Assembly (NCBI RefSeq): GCF_009735645.1
Contig: NZ_CP032550.1
Coordinates: forward strand, 868,001-932,000
From: Microbacterium oryzae
GTDB taxonomy: Bacteria; Actinomycetota; Actinomycetes; Actinomycetales; Microbacteriaceae
Length of the DNA stretch: 64,000 nt
Direction of reading: 5' to 3'
Below the pieces are notes generated by a model, which saw only the letters and a program-made list of their open reading frames with translations, ran no database searches and was not told the origin of the DNA. Position numbers and translations under genes: made by a program. Shown piece after piece: positions 46,416 to 55,316 of the stretch; the first letter of the stretch is position 1; each line of letters opens with the position of its first letter.

Positions 46416-48122
46416 ATGACCGAGAACCAGTCCTCAGCCGAGCGCGCAGCCGTGCGCGAGATCCGCGAGAGCGGGCGCACCAGCGTCCTCATCATCGGGG
46501 GCGGCATCAACGGCATCTCGACGTTCCGCGACCTCGCCCTGCAGGGCGTCGACGTCGTCCTCGTCGAGCGCGGCGACTTCGCCTCGGGCGCCTCCTCGGC
46601 GTCCAGCCACATGATCCACGGCGGCATCCGCTACCTCGAGAACGGCGAGTTCCGACTCGTGCGCGAGTCGGTGCAGGAGCGCAACGGCCTCCTGCGCATC
46701 GCTCCCCACTACGTCAAGCCGCTCGAGACGACCATCCCGATCTACTCCACGTTCTCGGGCATCCTCTCCGCGCCGCTGCGGTTCCTCACGCACCGCTCCG
46801 GCAAGCCGCAGGAGCGCGGCGCCGCCCTCATCAAGATCGGCCTCACGCTCTACGACACCTTCTCGCGCGACGGCGGCACCGTTCCCCGGCACCGCTTCCT
46901 CGGGCGCCGCCGCTCGCTGCGCGAGCTCCCTGCGCTCGACCCCGACATCAAGTACACCGCGACGTACTACGACGCCTCCATGCACGACCCCGAGCGACTC
47001 GCGCTCGACGTTCTCCTCGACGGCGCCGCCGCGCACGTCGGCGCCCGCGCGCTGAACTACGTCGAGGCCGTCGGCCGGACCGACGAGGGCGTGCTCCTGC
47101 GCGACCGGGAGACCGGAGCGGAGTTCGCGATCGCCGCCGACGTCGTGGTGAACGCCTCGGGGCCCTGGACCGACCACACGAACTCGGCCCTCGGCACGTC
47201 GACCCGCTTCATGGGCGGCACGAAGGGCTCGCACATCGTCCTCGACCATCCGGAGCTGCTCGCCGCCACGAAGGGGCGCGAGATCTTCTTCGAGCACTCG
47301 GATGGCCGCATCGTGCTCATCTACCCCCTCAAGGGGCGCGTCCTCGTCGGCACCACCGACATCGACGCCGACCCGAGCGAGCCCGCGGTGTGCACCGAGG
47401 AGGAGGTCAACTACTTCTTCGACCTCATCCACCACGTGTTCCCGCGCATCGCGGTCGACCGCAGCCAGATCGTCTACCGGTTCGCGGGCATCCGGCCGCT
47501 GCCGCGCCACGAGGACACTGCGCCCGGCTTCGTCTCGCGCGACTACCGCGTGGAGACGGATCGCTCGGGCGCCGTCCCCCTCGTGAGCCTCGTCGGCGGC
47601 AAGTGGACCACCTTCCGCGCCCTGGGCGAGTCGCTCTCCAACGCCGTGCTCGACCTCCTCGGGCGCACCCGCACGGTGTCCACGGCCGGACGGCCGATCG
47701 GCGGCGGGCGCGACTTCCCGCGCGGCGACGCCGACCGGCGCGCCTGGATCGCCGCGCACCTGGCCGGCGCGGGCGACCGCGCCGAGCAGCTCCTCATCCG
47801 CTACGGCACCCGCGCCGCCGACGTGTGGGCGTTCATCGGCGACGGCGACGACGCTCCCCTGGTGGGCGGTGACGTCTCCACGCGCGAGCTGGCGTGGATG
47901 GTGCGCGAGGAGCATGTCGTGCATCTCGCCGACGTCGTGCTGCGCCGCACGAGCATCGCGTTCACCGGCGCCGCCGACGCCGATGTCCTCGACGAGCTGG
48001 CGCGCGCCCTGGCGCCCCTGCTCGGCTGGGACGAGGACCGGCGCGAGTCGGAGATCGAGCAGGCGCGCACGCTGCTGAACGACCTGCACGGTCTGGCCAT
48101 CCCCGACCGCACGCGTCACTGA
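46416..48122 (+). CDS. glpD: Glycerol-3-phosphate dehydrogenase (FAD-dependent, aerobic)
   Basis: Membrane-associated flavoprotein that oxidises glycerol-3-phosphate to dihydroxyacetone phosphate. 568 residues from ATG 46416 (GAGGGAGG upstream). The FAD motif is VLIIGGGINGISTFRDLALQG (in part IIGGGINGI, ~26-34). SSASSHMIHGGIRYLENGEFRLV follows, then TTDIDADPSEP and LVSLVGGKWTTFRALGE. The C-terminal GlpD domain is complete. It is the first gene of glpD-glpF-glpK. Confidence 0.94.
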   Translation: MTENQSSAERAAVREIRESGRTSVLIIGGGINGISTFRDLALQGVDVVLVERGDFASGASSASSHMIHGGIRYLENGEFRLVRESVQERNGLLRIAPHYVKPLETTIPIYSTFSGILSAPLRFLTHRSGKPQERGAALIKIGLTLYDTFSRDGGTVPRHRFLGRRRSLRELPALDPDIKYTATYYDASMHDPERLALDVLLDGAAAHVGARALNYVEAVGRTDEGVLLRDRETGAEFAIAADVVVNASGPWTDHTNSALGTSTRFMGGTKGSHIVLDHPELLAATKGREIFFEHSDGRIVLIYPLKGRVLVGTTDIDADPSEPAVCTEEEVNYFFDLIHHVFPRIAVDRSQIVYRFAGIRPLPRHEDTAPGFVSRDYRVETDRSGAVPLVSLVGGKWTTFRALGESLSNAVLDLLGRTRTVSTAGRPIGGGRDFPRGDADRRAWIAAHLAGAGDRAEQLLIRYGTRAADVWAFIGDGDDAPLVGGDVSTRELAWMVREEHVVHLADVVLRRTSIAFTGAADADVLDELARALAPLLGWDEDRRESEIEQARTLLNDLHGLAIPDRTRH

Positions 48123-48222
48123 CCGGGGCCTCCTCCCTCGAGGCCTCACCGGAGTCACCTCCGATCCCCCGCATCGCCGCGGCAGAGGGGCCGCGGCGCC
48201 CCTGAGAAAGGTCGATGAAGAC

Positions 48223-48978
48223 ATGGAAGATGTGAATCTCGGACTCTACTTCGTGTCCGAGCTGGTCGGCACCGCGATGCTGATCCTGCTCGGATGCGGT
48301 GTGGTGGCCAACGTGGTGCTCGCGAAGACGAAGGGCTTCGCGGGCGGCACGCTGATGGTGAACTGGGGATGGGGGCTCGCCGTCTTCGCGGGTGTGCTGG
48401 TCTCCGCCTACTCCGGCGCCATCATCAACCCCGCCGTGGGCATCGGCCTCCTGATCGCGGGCAAGATCTCGTTCGTCATGTTCCTCGTCGCCCTCGCGGC
48501 GGAGCTCATCGGCGCGATCATCGGCGCCGTGCTCTGCTGGGCGGCGTACCGTCAGCACTTCGACGAGGAGGAGGACCCGGCGAACAAGCTCGGCGTCTTC
48601 TCGACCGGCCCCGCCATCCGCTCGTACGGGCACAACCTCATCACCGAGATCATCGGCACGTTCGTGCTCGTGTTCGTCATCTTCGCCTTCGCCGACTACG
48701 GCGACATCGAGGTCGGCGTGCCCGGTGGCCTCGGCCCGCTGGCCGCGCTGCCCGTCGCGCTCCTCGTCGTCGGCATCGGCGCATCGCTCGGTGGCCCGAC
48801 GGGCTATGCGATCAACCCGGCTCGCGACCTCGGCCCGCGCATCGCGCACGCCCTCCTCCCCATCAAGGGCAAGGGCTCCAGCGACTGGGCCTACTCGTGG
48901 GTGCCGGTCGTCGGGCCGCTCATCGGCGGCGCCCTCGCCGCGCTCCTCGCCCCCGCCCTCCTCAGCCTCGCCGCCTGA
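48223..48978 (+). CDS. glpF: Glycerol uptake facilitator (MIP/aquaporin family)
   Basis: Channel for passive glycerol entry. 251 residues. Six hydrophobic helices plus two half-helices with NPA motifs: SGAIINPAVGIG (~65-76) and YAINPARDLGPR (~194-205). The Asp after the second NPA (NPARD) is the classic marker of glyceroporins over water-only channels. It lies 100 bp after glpD; GAAAGG is ~13 nt upstream. glpK follows after 33 bp. Confidence 0.93.
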   Translation: MEDVNLGLYFVSELVGTAMLILLGCGVVANVVLAKTKGFAGGTLMVNWGWGLAVFAGVLVSAYSGAIINPAVGIGLLIAGKISFVMFLVALAAELIGAIIGAVLCWAAYRQHFDEEEDPANKLGVFSTGPAIRSYGHNLITEIIGTFVLVFVIFAFADYGDIEVGVPGGLGPLAALPVALLVVGIGASLGGPTGYAINPARDLGPRIAHALLPIKGKGSSDWAYSWVPVVGPLIGGALAALLAPALLSLAA

Positions 48979-49011
48979 CCCCCGTAACGCGTTCAAAGGA
49001 GAAACACCACC

Positions 49012-50526
49012 ATGGCCGAATACATCATCGCGATCGATCAGGGCACGACGTCCAGCCGTGCGATCGTCTTCGATCGGAAGGGGACCATCATCTCCACCGG
49101 TCAGAAGGAGCACGAGCAGATCTTCCCCAAGCCGGGGTGGGTCGAGCACGACCCGATGGAGATCTGGCGCAACGTCCAGGAGGTCATCGGCCTCGCCCTG
49201 AGCCGCGGCGACCTCACTCGGCATGACATCGCCGCGGTGGGCATCACCAACCAGCGCGAGACCGCCGTGGTGTGGGACCGCAAGACGGGTCGCCCCGTCT
49301 ACAACGCGATCGTGTGGCAGGACACCCGCACGCAGCCGATCGTCGACCGACTCGCCGGGGATCACGGCGTCGACCGCTTCAAGGACATCGTCGGGCTGCC
49401 GCTGGCGACGTACTTCTCGGGCACGAAGATCGCCTGGATCCTCGAGAACGTCGACGGCGCCAAGGAGAAGGCCGAGGCGGGCGACCTCGCCTTCGGCACC
49501 ACCGACTCCTGGGTCCTCTGGAACCTCACCGGCGGAACGGACGGCGGTGTGCACGTCACCGACGTGACCAACGCCTCGCGCACCCTCTTTATGGACCTCG
49601 AGACGCTCGAGTGGCGTGACGACATCCTCGCCGAGTTCGGGGTGCCGCGCTCGATGATGCCGGAGATCCGCTCCTCCTCCGAGGTGTACGGCACCGCGGA
49701 GAGCTCGTCGCTGCTGCGCGAGACGCCCATCGCGGGCATCCTGGGCGACCAGCAGGCCGCCACGTTCGGGCAGGTCGCGTTCCAGGCGGGCGAGAGCAAG
49801 AACACCTACGGAACGGGCAACTTCCTCATCTTCCAGACCGGGGAGGAGATCATCCGGTCGAAGAACGGGCTGCTCACCACGATCGGCTACAAGCTCGGCG
49901 ACGGCCCGACGCACTACGCCCTCGAGGGCTCGATCGCCGTCACCGGCTCCCTCATCCAGTGGCTGCGCGACCAGCTCGGCATCATCTCCTCCGCACCCGA
50001 GGTGGAGAAGCTCGCCGCGCAGGTCGACGACAACGGCGGCGTCTACTTCGTGCCCGCGTTCTCCGGCCTGTTCGCCCCCTACTGGCGCCCGGATGCCCGT
50101 GGCGCGATCGTGGGCATGACCCGGTACGTGACGAAGGGGCACATCGCCCGTGCCGCGCTCGAGGCCGTCGCCTACCAGACCCGCGACGTGCTCGACGCGG
50201 TGAACGCGGACGCGGGCGTGGACCTCACCGAGCTGAAGGTCGACGGCGGCATGGTGGCGAACGACACCCTGATGCAGTTCCAGGCCGACGTGCTCGGCGT
50301 GCCGGTGGTGCGACCGGTCGTCGCCGAGACCACCGCGCTGGGTGCCGCCTACGCGGCCGGGCTCGCCGTCGGGTTCTGGTCGGGTCTCGACGACCTCACC
50401 GCGAACTGGCAGGAGGACCGCCGCTGGGAGCCCTCGATGGACGAGGCGGAGCGCGACCGCCTGCTGCGCCAGTGGCGGAAGGCCGTCACCAAGTCGATGG
50501 ACTGGGTCGACGACGACGTGAGCTGA
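49012..50526 (+). CDS. glpK: Glycerol kinase
   Basis: Traps glycerol as glycerol-3-phosphate. 504 residues, normal length. [19 protein letters not shown] (~5-23), [42 protein letters not shown] and the C-terminal [24 protein letters not shown] are typical. AAAGGAGAA precedes the ATG. The nearby glpF and glpD complete the glycerol-to-DHAP route. It ends at a hairpin. Confidence 0.96.
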   Translation: MAEYIIAIDQGTTSSRAIVFDRKGTIISTGQKEHEQIFPKPGWVEHDPMEIWRNVQEVIGLALSRGDLTRHDIAAVGITNQRETAVVWDRKTGRPVYNAIVWQDTRTQPIVDRLAGDHGVDRFKDIVGLPLATYFSGTKIAWILENVDGAKEKAEAGDLAFGTTDSWVLWNLTGGTDGGVHVTDVTNASRTLFMDLETLEWRDDILAEFGVPRSMMPEIRSSSEVYGTAESSSLLRETPIAGILGDQQAATFGQVAFQAGESKNTYGTGNFLIFQTGEEIIRSKNGLLTTIGYKLGDGPTHYALEGSIAVTGSLIQWLRDQLGIISSAPEVEKLAAQVDDNGGVYFVPAFSGLFAPYWRPDARGAIVGMTRYVTKGHIARAALEAVAYQTRDVLDAVNADAGVDLTELKVDGGMVANDTLMQFQADVLGVPVVRPVVAETTALGAAYAAGLAVGFWSGLDDLTANWQEDRRWEPSMDEAERDRLLRQWRKAVTKSMDWVDDDVS

Positions 50527-50546
50527 TGCGCTGACGAGCGCCGATG

Positions 50547-50580
50547 CGGAGCGGGTCCCGGGGTTCCGGGGCCCGCTCCG
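50547..50580. terminator. Bidirectional hairpin between glpK and the VOC gene
   Basis: 15-bp stem (50547-50561 with 50566-50580) with one G-T wobble and a GGTT loop, 20 bp past the glpK stop and 6 bp from the convergent VOC gene stop. No T-run. Confidence 0.7.
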
Positions 50581-50586
50581 TCGTCG

Positions 50587-50997
50587 TCAGGGCAGCAGGC
50601 TCTCGCCGAGCGGCGAGGGGTTCACCGCGACCTCCCACCGGAACCCGTCGGGGTCGGCGAAGTAGCCCGAGTAGCCGCCCCATTCGCGCCACGACGCCGC
50701 CTCGGCTCGCGCGCCGGCGGCTCGCGCGAGGGTCAGCACGGCATCGACCTCGGCGGGCTCCCGCACGTTGTGCGCGAGCGTCACGGGCGGCGTGCCGCCT
50801 CCCGTGACGGGGCCGATCTCCGCCTCGGCATGCGCGCGATCCCAGAGCGACAGCAGCAGCCGCTCCCCCAGGCGGATCATCAGCACCTCGCCCGCGACGT
50901 CCACCTCGGGCACCCAGCCCAGGCCATCCGCGTAGAAGCGCCGCGACGCCGCGAGGTCGTCGACGACCAGGGTGATGAGGCTGACGCGCTGTTCCAC
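50587..50997 (-). CDS. VOC family (glyoxalase/bleomycin-resistance-like) protein
   Basis: 136 residues from GTG 50997. Two beta-alpha-beta3 modules: LITLVVDDLAASRRFYADGLGWVPEV (~7-32) and the C-terminal WGGYSGYFADPDGFRWEVAVNP (~107-128). The Glu in WEVAVNP is the usual metal ligand; the substrate is unknown. A CACACT six nt before the start is a weak match to the leaderless -10 pattern. Convergent with glpK. Confidence 0.85.
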   Translation of the reverse strand: MEQRVSLITLVVDDLAASRRFYADGLGWVPEVDVAGEVLMIRLGERLLLSLWDRAHAEAEIGPVTGGGTPPVTLAHNVREPAEVDAVLTLARAAGARAEAASWREWGGYSGYFADPDGFRWEVAVNPSPLGESLLP

Positions 50998-51048
50998 GGC
51001 GCCAGTGTGGCACCGTCACCACGACGCCGCCACCCGCGCGCGACGGGC

Positions 51049-52614
51049 TCAGCCCTTGCCGAACAGCTTCTGCAGCTCGGCGAGGTCGGCCTCGGTGGGC
51101 TGAGGCGCGCCGCCGGAGCCCAGGCCGAAGCCCGAGCCGGCCGGCGCCGTCGGAGCCTCGGGCAGGGCGGAGTTCTCTGCGGCGCGCTTGGCCGGGTTCC
51201 CCGAGCGCGAGCCCTGGCTCTTCTTGCCCTTCTTGCCGCCGCGCTTCGCGGAGGCGCCCGGCTTGCCCATGCCGGGCATCGCGCCCATGCCGGGGATGTT
51301 GGGCGTGCCGCCGCGCGCAACCGTCTTCATCATCTTCGCCGCCTGCTCGAAGCGCGTCACGAGCTGATTGACGTCGGTGACGGTCATGCCCGAGCCGCGG
51401 GCGATGCGGAGGCGGCGCGAGCCGTTGAGGATCTTCGTGTTCGTGCGCTCGGCGGGCGTCATCGAGCGGATGATCGCCTCGGTGCGGTCGATCTCTCGCT
51501 CGTCGAAGTCGTCGAGCTGCTGCTTCATCTGGCCCATGCCCGGGAGCATCCCGAGCATCTTCTTCATCGAGCCCATCTTCTTCAGCTGCTGCATCTGCTG
51601 CAGGAAGTCGTCGAGCGTGAACTGATCGGTCGCGAACTTCTCCGCGACCTTGCGGGCCTCCTCCTCGTCGAAGGCCTGCTGAGCCTGCTCGATGAGGGTG
51701 AGGATGTCACCCAGGTCGAGGATGCGGCTGGCCATGCGGTCGGGGTGGAACTCCTCGAGGTCCTCGAGCCCCTCGCCCGTCGACGCGAAGATGATCGGAC
51801 GGCCGGTGACCGATGCGACCGAGAGCGCGGCGCCGCCGCGCGCGTCGCCGTCGAGCTTCGACAGCACGACGCCCGTGAAGTCGACGCCGTCCTGGAAGGC
51901 CTTCGCCGTGTTGACGGCGTCCTGGCCGATCATGGCGTCGATGACGAAGAGCACCTCGTCGGGCTGCGTCACCCGGCGGATGTCCGACGCCTGCTTCATG
52001 AGCTCGGCGTCGACGCCGAGGCGGCCGGCCGTGTCGATGATGACGACGTCGTGCTGCTGGCGGCGGGCGTGCTCGACGCCGTCGCGCGCCACGCGCACCG
52101 GGTCGCCGACACCGTTGCCAGGCTCGGGCGCGTAGATCGCCGCACCGGCGCGCTCGGCCACGACCTGGAGCTGGTTCACCGCGTTCGGGCGCTGGAGGTC
52201 GGCCGCGACGAGGATGGGCGTGTGGCCCTCCTTCTCGAGCCGTCGCGCGAGCTTGCCGGCGAACGTCGTCTTGCCGGAGCCCTGGAGGCCGGCGAGCATG
52301 ATGACCGTGGGCGGGGTCTTCGCGAAGGCGAGACGACGCTGCTCGCCGCCGAGGATGCCGACGAGCTCCTCGTTGACGATCTGCACGACCTGCTGCGCGG
52401 GGTTCAGCGCCTTGTTGACGTCGTCGCTCAGGGCGCGCTCGCGCACGCGGGCGGAGAACTCCTTCACGACCTGCAGCGCGACGTCGGCGTCGAGCAGGGC
52501 GCGACGGATCTCGCGGACGGTGCCGTCGACATCCGCCGCCGAGAGCTTCCCCTTCGTGCGGAGATTGCGGAAGGTCTCGGTGAGGCGGTCGGAGAGCGTG
52601 CCGAAAGTAGCCAT
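51049..52614 (-). CDS. ffh: Signal recognition particle protein Ffh
   Basis: GTPase that targets membrane proteins co-translationally with its receptor FtsY (encoded at 60759-61628). 521 residues. The N domain (MATFGTLSDRLTETFRNLRTKGKLSAADVD; in part TFRNLRTKGKLS) leads to the G domain with Walker A GLQGSGKTT near 109, DTAGRLG and TKLDGDARGGAALS-like motifs. A Met-rich M domain carries the RNA-binding SRRLRIARGSGM. A basic Gly/Met-rich tail ends it. TAAAAT lies 9 nt before the ATG. Confidence 0.96.
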   Translation of the reverse strand: MATFGTLSDRLTETFRNLRTKGKLSAADVDGTVREIRRALLDADVALQVVKEFSARVRERALSDDVNKALNPAQQVVQIVNEELVGILGGEQRRLAFAKTPPTVIMLAGLQGSGKTTFAGKLARRLEKEGHTPILVAADLQRPNAVNQLQVVAERAGAAIYAPEPGNGVGDPVRVARDGVEHARRQQHDVVIIDTAGRLGVDAELMKQASDIRRVTQPDEVLFVIDAMIGQDAVNTAKAFQDGVDFTGVVLSKLDGDARGGAALSVASVTGRPIIFASTGEGLEDLEEFHPDRMASRILDLGDILTLIEQAQQAFDEEEARKVAEKFATDQFTLDDFLQQMQQLKKMGSMKKMLGMLPGMGQMKQQLDDFDEREIDRTEAIIRSMTPAERTNTKILNGSRRLRIARGSGMTVTDVNQLVTRFEQAAKMMKTVARGGTPNIPGMGAMPGMGKPGASAKRGGKKGKKSQGSRSGNPAKRAAENSALPEAPTAPAGSGFGLGSGGAPQPTEADLAELQKLFGKG

Positions 52615-52623
52615 GATGAGTCG

Positions 52624-52629
52624 ATTTTA
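52624..52629 (-). promoter_or_regulatory. Putative -10 hexamer for ffh
   Basis: TAAAAT on the minus strand, 9 nt upstream of the ffh ATG, implying a leader of about 2-3 nt. It overlaps the end of the upstream TetR gene. Confidence 0.4.
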
Positions 52630-53229
52630 CCCGGCGGCGGGCGGGTCCGCGCGCCGCGGGACCGCGGGCGCCACCGCCAGCGCCGCCGCGACCACGTCGC
52701 GCAGCGAGCTGACGCCCGGACCGGCGTGCGCCCAGTGCCGCAGAGCGCTCACCACCGCGCCGGCATAGGCGGCGCCGATGACGTCGGCGGCGAGCGGATC
52801 CTGCCCACCTCGGCGGAGCGCGGCCGACAGCAGTGCCGCCACCCTGGCCATCCGCACCGCCGCCTCGCGCTCGAGGTCGGCGGCGATCCCCATCGCGTCG
52901 GCGTGCGTGAAGGCCAGGGCGAGCGGGTCGGGGCGCAGGTCGTCGGCGAAGGCGAGGATGGCGCGGTGCAGGTCGGCGGTGTCGAGCGGCGCGCGAGGCG
53001 CCTGGAGGTCGTCGGCCAGTCCGTCGAGGCGCTCGTCGAGTCCCGCCCACAGGAGCCCCGACTTGGAGCTGGCGTAGTTGAAGAAGCTGGACCGGCTGAC
53101 GCCCGCGCGGGTCGCGATGTCCGCGATGGACGTGGCGTCGAACCCCTGCTCGAGGAACAGCTCGCAGGCCGCCTCGGCGAGCGTCTCGCGCGAGGAGGCC
53201 CGGGGGCGCCCGGCTCTGGAAGTGGCCAT
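52627..53229 (-). CDS. TetR family transcriptional regulator
   Basis: 200 residues from ATG 53229. The N-terminal HTH is FDATSIADIATRAGVSRSSFFNYASSKSGLLWAGLDERL (in part SIADIATRAGVSRSSFFNYA, ~29-48), followed by a helical ligand domain. No target is evident: it lies between ffh and lipA. TAGCCT 7 nt upstream of the ATG and no Shine-Dalgarno suggest a leaderless mRNA. An in-frame upstream extension runs into lipA and is rejected. Confidence 0.87.
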   Translation of the reverse strand: MATSRAGRPRASSRETLAEAACELFLEQGFDATSIADIATRAGVSRSSFFNYASSKSGLLWAGLDERLDGLADDLQAPRAPLDTADLHRAILAFADDLRPDPLALAFTHADAMGIAADLEREAAVRMARVAALLSAALRRGGQDPLAADVIGAAYAGAVVSALRHWAHAGPGVSSLRDVVAAALAVAPAVPRRADPPAAG

Positions 53230-53236
53230 CCGGCCC

Positions 53237-53242
53237 AGGCTA
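53237..53242 (-). promoter_or_regulatory. Putative -10 hexamer for leaderless TetR transcript
   Basis: TAGCCT on the minus strand, 7 nt before the ATG at 53229. Confidence 0.45.
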
Positions 53243-53249
53243 GCGGGCC

Positions 53250-54239
53250 TCAGACCGCCTGGGCGAAGCCCTGCTCGGCGCCGGCGGCGATGTGCGCGAG
53301 GTGCGGCGGGATCTCCCGCCCCTTCGACACCATCGACTGCGCCCACAGCCGCCCCGCCCGGTACGACGAGCGCACGAGCGGACCGGCGAGGACGCCGAGG
53401 AAGCCGATGCGCTCGGCCTCCTCCTTGAACGCGACGAACTCCTCCGGCTTCACCCAGCGCTGCACCGGCAGGTGCCGCGGCGACGGCCGGAGGTACTGCG
53501 TGATCGTGATGATGTCGCAGCCGGCATCGTGCAGGTCGCGCAGCGCGTCGACGACCTCGTCGGGCGTCTCGCCCATCCCGAGGATGAGGTTCGACTTCGT
53601 GATGAGGCCGGCGCCGCGCGCGGCGGTGAGCACGCCGAGCGAGCGCTCGTACCGGAACGCCGGGCGGATGCGCTTGAAGATGCGCGGCACGGTCTCGACG
53701 TTGTGGGCGAACACCTCGGGCCGCGCATCGAAGACGACCTGCAGCAGCCGCGGGTCGCCCGAGAAGTCCGTCGCGAGCAGCTCGACGCCGGTGCCCGGGT
53801 TCAGCTCGTGGATGCGGCGCACGGTCTCCGCGTGCAGCCAGGCGCCCTCATCGTCGAGGTCGTCGCGGGCGACGCCCGTCACGGTCGCGTAGCGCAGCCG
53901 CATCCGCTGCACGCTCTCCGCCACGCGCCGCGGCTCGTCGGTGTCGTAGTCGGCCGGGCGCCCGGTGTCGATCTGGCAGAAGTCGCAGCGGCGCGTGCAC
54001 TGCGCTCCGCCGATGAGGAACGTCGCCTCGCGGTCCTCCCAGCACTCGAAGATGTTGGGGCAGCCCGCCTCCTGGCACACGGTGTGGAGCTCCTCGCTCT
54101 TCACGAGAGCGTGCAGCTCGCGGTACTCCGGCCCCTGACGGGCGGTGGTCTTGATCCACGACGGCTTCCGCTCGATCGGGGTCTGCGCGTTCCGCACCTC
54201 CAGGCGCAGCAGCCGTCGGCCATCCGGTGCCGCGCTCAT
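53250..54239 (-). CDS. lipA: Lipoyl synthase
   Basis: Radical-SAM enzyme that inserts two sulfurs into protein-bound octanoate. 329 residues from ATG 54239. The auxiliary cluster motif is [12 protein letters not shown] (Cys55, 60, 66) and the SAM cluster motif CTRRCDFC (Cys81, 85, 88). [21 protein letters not shown] and a complete C-terminus follow. The ATG overlaps the lipB stop as ATGA. Confidence 0.96.
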   Translation of the reverse strand: MSAAPDGRRLLRLEVRNAQTPIERKPSWIKTTARQGPEYRELHALVKSEELHTVCQEAGCPNIFECWEDREATFLIGGAQCTRRCDFCQIDTGRPADYDTDEPRRVAESVQRMRLRYATVTGVARDDLDDEGAWLHAETVRRIHELNPGTGVELLATDFSGDPRLLQVVFDARPEVFAHNVETVPRIFKRIRPAFRYERSLGVLTAARGAGLITKSNLILGMGETPDEVVDALRDLHDAGCDIITITQYLRPSPRHLPVQRWVKPEEFVAFKEEAERIGFLGVLAGPLVRSSYRAGRLWAQSMVSKGREIPPHLAHIAAGAEQGFAQAV

Positions 54240-54871
54240 GCTGCGACCGTCGCTTCCTCGGCGGCGAACGCCGCCACCACGGCGTCCACGACGTCGAGGG
54301 GCGTCACCCGGCGGCCGGTCTCCGCGCTCATCGTGGTGACGCCGGCGTCGGCGATGCCGCACGGGACGATCTGCGAGAAGCCGTCGAGCCCGTTGTCGCA
54401 GTTGAGGGCGAAGCCGTGCAGCGAGACGCCCTCCGTGACGCGCACGCCGATGGCGGCGACCTTGTCCTCGCGCCCGTCCCCGACCCAGACGCCGCTGCGC
54501 CCGGGCACGCGGCGGCCGGCGACGTCGTGCTCGCCGATCGCCCTGATGAGGAGGCGCTCGAGTCGGCGCACGTGATCGACGACGGCGTGCGGCTGCGGCA
54601 GGCGCAGGATCGGATAGCCGACGAGCTGACCGGGGCCGTGCCACGTGATCTTCCCGCCCCGATCGACGTCGATGACGGGGGTGCCGTCGCGCGGGCGCTC
54701 GTGGGGCTCGGTGCGGCGACCGGCCGTGTAGACCGGGTCGTGCTCGAGGAGGATCAGGGTGTCGGGCCGATTCCCCGCGACCACCTCGGCGTGGATCCGG
54801 CGCTGGAGCGCCCAGCCCTCCTGGTACGGCACCCGATCGGGCCCGAGACCCGCCACCAGCACATCGATCAC
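54236..54871 (-). CDS. lipB: Octanoyltransferase LipB
   Basis: Transfers octanoate from acyl carrier protein to lipoyl domains, the step before LipA. 211 residues from GTG 54871 (GGGAG upstream). [14 protein letters not shown] (~41-54), [17 protein letters not shown] (~72-88), the catalytic Lys137 in [11 protein letters not shown] and Cys171 in [10 protein letters not shown] are all present. An in-frame upstream stretch falls in the repeat-rich gap and is low-complexity, so it is rejected. Confidence 0.95.
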   Translation of the reverse strand: MIDVLVAGLGPDRVPYQEGWALQRRIHAEVVAGNRPDTLILLEHDPVYTAGRRTEPHERPRDGTPVIDVDRGGKITWHGPGQLVGYPILRLPQPHAVVDHVRRLERLLIRAIGEHDVAGRRVPGRSGVWVGDGREDKVAAIGVRVTEGVSLHGFALNCDNGLDGFSQIVPCGIADAGVTTMSAETGRRVTPLDVVDAVVAAFAAEEATVAA

Positions 54872-54896
54872 GCCTGCTCCCCCTTGCGTCGCATTC

Positions 54897-54911
54897 TTGG
54901 ATTGCGTCCAA
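54897..54911. promoter_or_regulatory. Inverted repeat TTGGA-N5-TCCAA upstream of lipB
   Basis: TTGGATTGCGTCCAA, preceded by ATTC, 25 bp before the lipB GTG. It matches the element at 55281-55295 at 12 of 15 positions, so both may bind the same regulator. Confidence 0.45.
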
Positions 54912-54996
54912 CAATAGCGTCGAGGCACGGCACGCTGACCATTGCGCGCCCCGAGGCGCGTCCTGCCCGGATGGCGCGGGCCGCGACCGCACACTC

Positions 54997-55053
54997 GCTC
55001 CGAGACCGCGTGCGCTCCGAGACCGCGTGTGCGCTCCGAGACAGCGCGTGCGC
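54997..55053. repeat. Tandem GCTCCGAGAC-type repeats
   Basis: Three head-to-tail copies of GCTCCGAGAC(C/A)GCG start at 54997, 55014 and 55033. Further copies lie at 55117 and 55136. Spacing is irregular (17, 19, then 84 bp). Confidence 0.75.
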
Positions 55054-55136
55054 TCACCGGCCGTCGCTCGGAAACAGCGCTCGTGCGCCGAAACCGCCCG
55101 CTCGCTCGCGGACGGGGCTCCGAGAGAGCGCTGGCG

Positions 55137-55200
55137 CTCCGAGACAGCGCGTTCGCTCGCGGACCGCGTGCGAGCCACGCAGTCTCGGAGCGTCGACGCG
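55137..55200. repeat. Palindromic intergenic repeat, copy between lipB and the ABC operon
   Basis: Arms CTCCGAGAC (55137-55145) and GTCTCGGAG (55182-55190) are exact complements. An inner stem GCGTG/CACGC (55166-55170 with 55176-55180) would extend a cruciform. It ends CGTCGACGCG like the copy at 2819-2901. Confidence 0.65.
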
Positions 55201-55280
55201 GGGCAGCCCCGGCGAGCTCCTCGCCGCTCAGCCCTCACCCCACGACCACCTCGCCCTCGACCTCTGCGCACGGGAGTATC

Positions 55281-55295
55281 TTGGACTCCGTCCAC
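55281..55295. promoter_or_regulatory. Inverted repeat TTGGAC-N3-GTCCAC upstream of the ABC operon
   Basis: TTGGACTCCGTCCAC, preceded by TATC, 22 bp before the binding-protein ATG. Similar to the element at 54897-54911. The overall shape recalls Fur-superfamily boxes, but the regulator is unknown. Confidence 0.45.
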
Positions 55296-55316
55296 TTTTC
55301 CTCGTCGAAAGCCGTC

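Larger units (their letters stand above)
54872..55316. other. Repeat-rich divergent gap between lipB and the ABC operon
   Basis: No gene is supported. The gap holds two similar 15-bp inverted repeats near its ends (54897-54911 and 55281-55295), and between them a dense cluster of GCTCCGAGAC motifs (54997-55200), including a complete palindromic element at 55137-55200. Open frames here give only Arg/Ser/Ala-rich translations of the repeats. Confidence 0.7.

Noticed and set aside
54997..55200. CRISPR-like array
   Set aside because: Repeat units are 10-17 bp, spacing is irregular and partly zero, spacers are not unique, and no cas gene is near. It fits palindromic intergenic repeats better.
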